Shown: one piece after another, positions 8,799 to 14,870 of the stretch | Numbering within the stretch: position 1 is the stretch's first letter | How the letters are laid out: every line of letters begins with the position of its first letter | Assembly: GCA_905221605.1 (NCBI GenBank) | Contig: CAJNDS010000883.1 | Coordinates: 40,001-54,870, forward strand | DNA length: 14,870 nucleotides | Source of the DNA: Symbiodinium natans | Lineage: Eukaryota; Sar; Dinophyceae; Suessiales; Symbiodiniaceae | Direction of reading: 5' to 3' | Program-made: the position numbers and the translations under genes | The notes under the pieces: generated by a model | Databases searched by the model: none | What the model was told of the DNA's origin: nothing | What the model saw: the letters and a program-made list of their open reading frames with translations, nothing else

Positions 8799-10015
8799 AA
8801 GCAAGCTAGATAACAGCAAGAAAAAGAAAGAGGAAGCCACGAGCAGAATGTACAAGAAACACACAAGGAAGGAATAACAAATGATAAAGATAAGCGCCCT
8901 TTCTCAGTCTCACTGCATTCATCCTCCATGCGGTTCTCTTGTTACAGACTGAAGATTTAAGAACACAAACCAATCTCACCACATTCATCCTCCCTCTTCT
9001 CTCTGCTCTCTCCCTTCTAGCTGTTGTCTCGTCCTGTTTTGCTTATGGAGGAGAGAATGCATAACATTAGATGAGCGACGCGCATGGACGGGAAGAGAGA
9101 GAAGCAAGTACTTGTTTGTTGCAGACGGTAGCCCTACTCTCCCCTAGGGCAGGGATGACTTCCCCTGTTCCCGTCCTTTTGCCTTCTTTAATCTCTCCCC
9201 TGCGTTCCAACTTTTCCGTTCCTTCGTTTAAGGAGTAAGAAGGGGGTATATACAAGGACGAAGACGGTTCCCCTGTGCCCCTGTCCAGCATGAGCTTTTG
9301 ATCTTCCCATTCAGCGAGAAAGGAACAGACGATAAGAGGAAAACAACAAACCTTTGACTAACCTGCGGTTCTTTCAGGAGAAAAAGGAGTCGGATAACAG
9401 GAGAAGAACAAGGAAGAGGTAAACGTGCAAATATGTCACTCTTCTATTTACACACTCTCCTCATCTCTCCTCTCTTCCCTTTCTTGCCTGTTGGAGAAGA
9501 AATGAGGAAGAAAATAAACCAAAAACTAATGGGGAGACGCCCTGATTCATTCTCACTGCCTTCATCCATCCTCTCCTCTGCTCTCTTATCTTGCTCTCTT
9601 ATCTCTCTTCTCGGGCTCTGTTCTTGCCGGAAAGCAAGATGAATGTCCAAGAACCCAAGATCATCTCGTTACCTTCGTCCTCGCTCTCATCTCTTCTCGC
9701 TTTTTCTCTGCTCTTTGCTTTTCTTATGGAGGAGAGAATTGCAAACAGTCTCGCGGAGTCGGATTTGGGGCTGCACGCGTGCGCGTGAGGGTCTCCCCCC
9801 ACAAACACCTCAACGAAAGAAAGAACGAAAGAAAGAACGAAAGAAAGAACGAAAGAAAGAACGAAAGAAAGAACGAAAGAAAGAACGAAAGAAAGGAAAG
9901 AAAGAAGAAAGACACACAAAGAAAAAACAAACAAGGAAAGCAGGCAGCTGCTCGTTGCAAAGGGGGTCTCGGCTCCCCCTAGTGCAGGCCTGAGTTCCCT
10001 TGTTCCCTCCATTTT
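8799..10015. repeat. Higher-order repeat unit 3, right part (C-A-B-D)
   Basis: The repeat resumes with AAGCAAGCTAGATAAC at 8799, then A near 9069, B near 9389 and D from about 9565. The stretch 8799-9790 is a close copy of 5226-6190. Module D here contains an expanded GAAAGAAAGAAC microsatellite. Confidence 0.75.
9814..9894. repeat. (GAAAGAAAGAAC)n microsatellite, ~6.75 copies of 12 bp
   Basis: A regular 12-base period runs from 9814 to 9894, then dissolves into irregular GAAA runs to about 9950. The equivalent places in the other D modules (about 4560-4578 and 6198-6217) hold only a short GAAAG/GAACG seed. Lys/Glu/Arg/Asn-rich plus-strand and Leu/Ser/Phe-rich minus-strand frames here are artefacts of the repeat. 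Confidence 0.95.
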
Positions 10016-10520
10016 GTCACATGGACGAGAAAGGAGAGAAGCAGGCAGTTGTGTTGCAAAAAGTGGCCCCTCCCAGGGCTGAGTTCCCCTGTTCCCTCCA
10101 GTTTGTCTGCAATCCACCCCCCCTGAGTTCCAACAGTTCTGTTCAGATAGGACAAAACGGCTCCCCTGTTCATTTGTGCGTGTTCTTTCAACAGACTCAT
10201 TCAGCGAGAAGGAACAGACAACAAGAGGAATACACCAAGGAATGAACAAAAGTGTTTTTTCGTTTTTCTTATCGAGGAGAGAAAGGGGTCGGAGAACAGG
10301 AGAAGGACAAAGAACAACTCAATTGTCGTAACTCTCCTCTCATCCCTTTCTTGCCTTTGGGAAGAAGAAAGAAAGAAGGAAAGAATAAACAACAAATTCT
10401 GAGAGGCGCCACTATTCAACCTCACTACCTTCATCCACCCTCGCCTCTCTTCTTCCTCTTCTTTGAATGTTTGTGTAAGGACACAAATCCATCTCACTAC
10501 AAGTTCCTCCCGCTTCTTGG

Positions 10521-10586
<66 letters not shown>

Positions 10587-10653
10587 CGCTCTTGTCTCTT
10601 CTTCTTGTTCTTCCTGGGGGCGGCCTTGGGCAAGGGAGGGCTGGAATTTAAGT
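10016..10653. repeat. Diverged terminal copy of modules A and B with a CT tract
   Basis: Module A is recognisable but diverged from about 10020 (ATGGACGAGAAAGGAGAGAAGC, split here by small changes, then GAGTTCCCCTGTTCCCT near 10081 and ATTCAGCGAGAAGGAACAGA near 10199). Module B follows near 10288. A CT tract precedes the start of the 56-bp satellite. Confidence 0.65.
10524..10582. repeat. (CT)n microsatellite, ~59 bp
   Basis: Pure CT dinucleotides. Like the tract at 2719-2813, it lies where a polypyrimidine stretch follows a CTCACTAC-type sequence of the repeat module. Confidence 0.97.
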
Positions 10654-11290
10654 CGCCCTTAAGTTTTTGGAAAACTGAGCTCCCAAAATGACAAATCGCA
10701 AGCAGTGTCCCCCTTAAGTGTTTGGAAAATGGAGCCCCCAAAATGACAAATCGCAAGCAGTGCCCCCTTAAGTTTTGGAAAACAGAACTTCCAAAATGAC
10801 AAATCGCAAGCAGTGTCCCCCTTAAGTGTTCGGAAAACTGAGCTCCCAAAATGACAAATCGCAAGCAGTGTCCCCCTTCAGTTTTTGGAAACGGAGCTCC
10901 CACAAATCGCAAGCTGTGTCCCCCCTCATTTTTTTTTGGTAAGCTGAGCTCCCAAAATGACAAGTCGCAAGCAGTGTCCCCCTGAAGTTTTGGAAAACAG
11001 AGCTTCCAAAATGACAAATCGCAAGCAGTGTCCCCCTTAAGTGTTTGGACAACTGAGCTCCCAAAATGATGAATCGCAAGCAGTGCCCCCCCTAAAGCTT
11101 TTGGAAACCTGAGCGCCCAAAATGACAATTCGCAAGCAGTGTGCCCCTTAAGCTTTTGGAAAACGGAGCTCCCAAAATGTCAAATCGCAAGCAGTGTCCC
11201 CCGAAAGTTTTTGAAAACGGAGCTCCCAAAATGACAAATCGCAAGCAGTGTCCCCCTTGCTGTAAGTTTTTGGAACACTGAGCTCCCACA
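10654..11290. repeat. 56-bp satellite, ~11 copies
   Basis: The core CAAATCGCAAGCAGTG recurs about every 56 bp from 10684 to 11255, linked by CCCCCTTAAGTTTTTGG and AAACTGAGCTCCCAAAATGA-like stretches. Copies differ by scattered substitutions and small indels. The period is not a multiple of three and the copies change frame, so the 238-codon minus-strand frame (10412-11128) that translates them is not evidence of a protein. CAAATCGCAAGC is the reverse complement of the core of the 55-bp satellite. Confidence 0.93.
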
Positions 11291-11970
11291 TAAATACTCA
11301 AGGTTAGATAGTTTAGATAGTTTAGGTGGTTTCGGGCCTTTCTACCCTGTCCCCCTGGCCCCCCCCTGACCCGCCTGACGCCCCTCGGGTTTTGCCCATG
11401 GCAAAGAGAAGATGGTACTTTTGAATGAGAAAGAACCATTCTTGCTCTTCACAGATAGGTGTCCTCCCACCTCTTCAGGAAATCTCCTTTCCCTTATTTT
11501 GCTTGTTGAAGCGAAAAAGAACAAGAACAGATAGAAAGAGAGGAAAGGGAAAGAATAAGTAAAGAATAAGTAAAGAGAGGAGCTCTTCACCCCTCTCTAG
11601 CAAATATGTGCTTTTCCTTCTCGGGGTGTGTCGCTTTTTCTCCCTTGAAGATGCAAAAAACGATTGAAAAAAGGACACCCATTCCATCGCCCCTATGTAT
11701 AGAGTGAGATACCATGAGCATCAGCTGCGTTTGCTGCCAATCCAAAACGGTGTCTCTTTAATCGCTTTCTGTGTCTTCAAACGAGCAAAAGGGATACCCC
11801 TAAGTGCTTTCTTTTGGGATGTTTTTTTTTGGCTTGAAAACACAGAAAACGTAAAAAGGACGCCTGCTTCCATCGCGCATAGAGTGAGATAGAGAGGCTG
11901 AGAATGGGTAGGGACAGGAAAGAGAGAAAGCTAAAGAAAAAACGAAAGAAAGAAAGATAGCGACAGAGAT
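11291..11970. other. Mostly unique spacer with weak local repeats
   Basis: It begins with a short stretch of the TTTAGATAG 9-mer (11302-11326), then a C-rich segment (about 11340-11395) and purine-rich tracts. A partial duplication with a 180-bp offset is visible: the block ending in AGAGTGAGAT at 11701-11710 resembles the block ending in the same ten bases at 11881-11890. A short GAATAAGTAAA duplication lies near 11551. The end (about 11890-11970) is purine-rich. I see no supported gene; the frame at 11695-11892 lies inside the partial duplication. Confidence 0.5.
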
Positions 11971-13766
11971 AGGGTTGCGATTTGGCTCTTTGGAGGAAAA
12001 ATTGAACCCAAAATCTTAGAAACCAGGGCTTGCGATTTGGCTCTTTGGAGGAAAACTTGAACCCAAAATCTTAGGGACCAGGGCTTGCGATTTGGCTCTT
12101 TGGAGGAAAACTTGGGCCGAAAATCTTAGGGACCAGGGCTTGCGATTTGGCTCTTTGGAGGAAAACTTGAACCCAAAATCTTAGGGACCAGGGCTTGCGA
12201 TTTGGCTCTTTGGAGAAAAACTTGGGCCCAAAATCTTAGGGACCAGGGCTTGCGATTTGGCTCTTTGGAGGAAAACTTGAACCCAAAATCTTAGGGACCA
12301 GGGCTTGCGATTTGGCTCTTTGGAGGAAAACTTGAACCCAAAATCTTAGGGACCAGGGCTTGCGATTTGGCTCTTTGGAGGAAAACTTGAACCCAAAATC
12401 TTAGGGACCAGGGCTTGCGATTTGGCTCTTTGGAGGAAAACTTGAACCCAAAATCTTAGGGACCAGGGCTTGCGATTTGGCTCTTTGGAGAAAAACTTGA
12501 ACCCAAAATCTTAGGGACCAGGGCTTGCGATTTGGCTCTTTGGAGGAAAACTTGAACCCAAAACCTTAGGGGCCAGGGCTTGTGGCTGGAGGAAAACTTG
12601 AACCCAAAATCTTAGGGACCAGGGCTTGCGATTTGGCTCTTTGGAGGAAAACTTGAGCCGAAAATCTTAGGGACCAGGGCTTGCGATTTGGCTCTTTGGA
12701 GGAAAACTTGAACCCAAAATCTTAGGGACCAGGGCTTGCGATTTGGCTCTTTGGAGGAAAACTTGAACCCAAAATCTTAGGGACCAGGGCTTGCGATTTG
12801 GCTCTTTGGAGGAAAACTTGAACCCAAAATCTTAGGGACCAGGGCTTGCGATTTGGCTCTTTGGAGGAAAACTTGAACCCAAAATCTTAGGGACCAGGGC
12901 TTGCGATTTGGCTCTTTGGAGGAAAACTTGAACCCAAAATCTTAGTGACCAGGGCTTGCGATTTGGCTCTTTGGAGGAAAACTTGGACCCAAAATCTTAG
13001 GGACCAGGGCTTGCGATTTGGCTCTTTGGAGGAAAACTTGAACCCAAAATCTTAGGGACCAGGGCTTGCGATTTGGCTCTTTGGAGAAAAACTTGAACCC
13101 AAAATCTTAGGGACCAGGGCTTGCGATTTGGCTCTTTGGAGGAAAACTTGAACCCAAAATCTTAGGGACCAGGGCTTGCGATTTGGCTCTTTGGAGAAAA
13201 ACTTGAACCCAAAATCTTAGGGACCAGGGCTTGCGATTTGGCTCTTTGGAGGAAAACTTGAACCCAAAATCTTAGGGACCAGGGCTTGCGATTTGGCTCT
13301 TTGGAGGAAAACTTGAACCCAAAATCTTAGGGACCAGGGCTTGCGATTTGGCTCTTTGGAGGAAAAACTTGAACCCAAAATCTTAGGGACCAGGGCTTGC
13401 GATTTGGCTCTTTGGAGGAAAACTTGAACCCAAAATCTTAGGGACCAGGGCTTGCGATTTGGCTCTTTGGAGGAAAACTTGAACCCAAAATCTTAGGGAC
13501 CAGGGCTTGCGATTTGGCTCTTTGGAGGAAAACTTGAACCCAAAATCTTAGGGACCAGGGCTTGCGATTTGGCTCTTTGGAGGAAAACTTGAACCCAAAA
13601 TCTTAGGGACCAGGCTTGCGATTTGGCTGTTTGGAGGAAAACTTGAGCCGAAAATCTTAGGGACCAGGGCTTGCGATTTGGCTCTTTGGAGGAAAACTTG
13701 AACCCAAAATCTTAGGGAACAGGCCTTGCGATTTAGCGCTTTGGGTGAAAACGTGAACTCAGAATC
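11971..13766. repeat. 55-bp satellite array, about 33 near-identical copies
   Basis: The unit contains CTTAGGGACCAGGGC, TTGCGATTTGGCTCTTTGG and AAAACTTGAACCCAAAAT, with successive CTTAGGG starts 55 bases apart. Most copies are identical. Variants are a GAGAAAAAC form (near 12211, 12487, 13082, 13192), GGGCC or GAGCC in place of GAACC (near 12115, 12225, 12655, 13645), and one unit near 12585 shortened by about 13 bases. The first and last units are degenerate, as at the edges of arrays kept uniform by unequal exchange. There are no unique spacers, so this is not a CRISPR array. A plain stretch of 11 C follows at 13766-13776. Confidence 0.97.
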
Positions 13767-13778
13767 CCCCCCCCCCAC

Positions 13779-13940
13779 TTTCGGATTTAAATTATTTAAA
13801 TTATCTAAATTATTTGAGCGATTTAAATTATTCAAATTATTTAAATTATTTAGATTATGTAAATTATGTAAATTATGTAAATTATTTGAATTATTGAATT
13901 CCCGGCCGAATTGAATAATTTAAATAATATAAATCCGAAA
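13779..13940. repeat. AT-rich 9-mer repeat bounded by a 26-bp inverted repeat
   Basis: The interior is a run of AAATTATNT 9-mers (about 13787-13890). The outer arms, 13779-13804 and 13915-13940, are inverted copies with one mismatch in 26, each with TCGGATTTA at the outer end. A second symmetric point is GAATTCCCGGCCGAATT near 13897. The Lys-Leu-Phe repeat frames on the plus strand come from the 9-base period. Confidence 0.9.
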
Positions 13941-13992
13941 CCTGCCCGTCACATTTAAATTATGTAAATAATTTAAGTCCGAAAAGGCGGGG

Positions 13993-14169
13993 GAGCCCGG
14001 GCCTCCCCCCAATACTAAATTACGAGCCCGGCCTCCCCCCAATACTAAATTACGAGCCCGCACCTCCCCCCAATATTAAATTACGAGCCCGCGCCTCCCC
14101 CCAATACTAAATTACGAGCCCGGGCCTCCCGTAATACTAAATTACGAGCCCGCGCCTCCCCCCAATACT
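13993..14169. repeat. 30-31-bp tandem repeat, six copies
   Basis: Units begin with GAGCCCG at 13993, 14024, 14054, 14085, 14116 and 14146. Each has a C-rich half (CCTCCCCCCAATA) and an AT half (CTAAATTAC), so GC-rich and AT-rich blocks alternate. The last unit runs directly into the CTATCTAACCTC block. Confidence 0.93.
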
Positions 14170-14870
14170 ATCTAACCTCTGGCTGGGGGCGACCCAGAGC
14201 GAATTAAAACTTTCTAAACTATCTAAACTATCTAAACTATCTAACCTCTATTTTGGGAAAAAAGGAGGTTAGATAGTTTAGATGGTTTAGGGGCTCGTCT
14301 CAACTATCTAAACTATCTAAACTGTCTAAACTATCTAACCTCCTTTTTTCCCAAAACCGAGGTTAGATAGTTTAGATAGTTTAGAGGCTCGTCTAAACTA
14401 TCTAAACTATCTAACCTCCTTTTCTCCCAAAATGGAGGTTAGATAGTTTAGATAGTTTAGATAGTTTAGAAAGTTTCAAACCTCCTGGGGGCCTCCCCGG
14501 AAAGAGGTTAGATAGTTTAGATAGTTTAGATAGTTCAGGGGCTTCCTGAACTATCTAAACTATCTAAACTATCTAACCTCTGGCTGGGGACGACCCAGAG
14601 GGAATTGAAACTTTCTAAACTATCTAAACTATCTAAACTATCTAAACTATCTAAACTATCTAACCTCTGTTTCTCCCAAAATCGAGGTTAGATAGTTTAG
14701 ATAGTTTAGGGGCTCGTCTAAACTATCTAAACTATCTAAACTATCTAAACTATCTAAACTATCTAACCTCTGTTCCTCCCAAAATCGAGGTTAGATAGTT
14801 TAGATAGTTTAGATAGTTTAGAAAGTTTCAAACCTCCTGGGGGCCTCCCCGGAAAGAGGTTAGATAGTTT
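14165..14870. repeat. Mirrored blocks of a CTAAACTAT 9-mer with hairpin spacers
   Basis: Runs of CTAAACTAT ending in AACCTC alternate with inverted runs (GAGGTTAGATAG, TTTAGATAG). Spacers are of a few fixed types: an 18-20-base TTTTCCCAAAA-like spacer (near 14250, 14345, 14420, 14670, 14773), GGCTCGTCT (near 14293, 14385, 14703), a CCTCTGGCTGGGG...CCCAGAG hairpin (14177 and 14577, about 401 bp apart), and AAACCTCCTGGGGGCC (14476 and 14829). Nine-mer copy number per arm varies from two to five. The block runs off the end of the window. Confidence 0.93.

Noticed and set aside
9599-10249. 216-codon minus-strand frame with FVLSFVLS repeats resembling a membrane protein
   Set aside because: The hydrophobic run is the reverse reading of the GAAAGAAAGAAC microsatellite; the flanks are repeat module D and diverged module A with no independent coding signal.
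10412-11128. 238-codon minus-strand frame that looks like a repeat protein with LRFVILGAPFSK-type motifs
   Set aside because: It translates the 56-bp satellite. The period is not divisible by three and copies change frame, and its N-terminal part runs into the CT microsatellite as Arg/Glu repeats.
11971-13766. CRISPR-like array
   Set aside because: The entire 55-bp unit repeats head to tail with no unique spacers.
11971-13766. TTAGGG within each 55-mer as telomeric repeat
   Set aside because: It occurs once per 55 bp within a longer unit and never in tandem, so it is coincidental.
13726-13914. Small Lys-Leu-Phe repeat protein
   Set aside because: A 9-base period keeps any frame in phase by chance. 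The sequence is a low-complexity AT tract bounded by inverted repeats.
14165-14870. TTTAGATAG 9-mers as a variant telomere repeat
   Set aside because: Both orientations alternate within a few dozen bases, and the runs are only two to five units long; a telomere would run in one orientation.

Overview
This window looks like repeat-dominated, gene-poor nuclear DNA of a eukaryote, most likely a protist, alga or invertebrate. The evidence is satellites of several period lengths, long CT and GAAA-type microsatellites, a higher-order repeat, no compact gene arrangement, and decayed coding fragments that resemble Polinton-like (Maverick) elements. The sequence does not let me name the species.

Layout. 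1-785: a ~200-bp satellite in which each full copy carries a long hairpin and a short perfect palindrome. 786-2500: an AT-rich island unlike its surroundings. Its minus strand holds a broken lipase-like gene (1070-1965) and, downstream of it, a capsid-like fragment (786-1001) cut off at the satellite edge. I read these as the relic of one integrated Polinton-like element. 2501-6860 and 8799-10653: a higher-order repeat built from four modules (here called C, A, B, D) in the order C-A-C-A-B-D, about 1.5-1.7 kb per full unit, made of alternating pyrimidine-rich and purine-rich tracts. 6861-8798: a 1.94-kb insert that splits the third higher-order unit exactly between an A and a C module. It carries an unrecognised minus-strand ORF and an old, diverged array of a 55-bp repeat, and 55-mer-like sequence lies at both ends in opposite orientation.

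10654-11290: 11 copies of a 56-bp satellite. 11291-11970: mostly unique sequence. 11971-13766: about 33 very similar copies of the 55-bp satellite. The 55-bp and 56-bp satellites share a 12-base core at the same place in the unit but lie in opposite orientation, so they look like branches of one family. 13779-14870: AT-rich 9-mer repeats inside a 26-bp inverted repeat, then a 30-31-bp array, then mirrored blocks of a related 9-mer.

No gene here can be called functional with confidence. The best coding evidence is the two decayed viral or transposon-like fragments and the ORF inside the insert. Most other open frames are by-products of purine/pyrimidine-biased or tandem repeats. The window is best read as a graveyard and breeding ground of satellites, with one probable Polinton relic and one later insertion that can be dated relative to the higher-order repeat.
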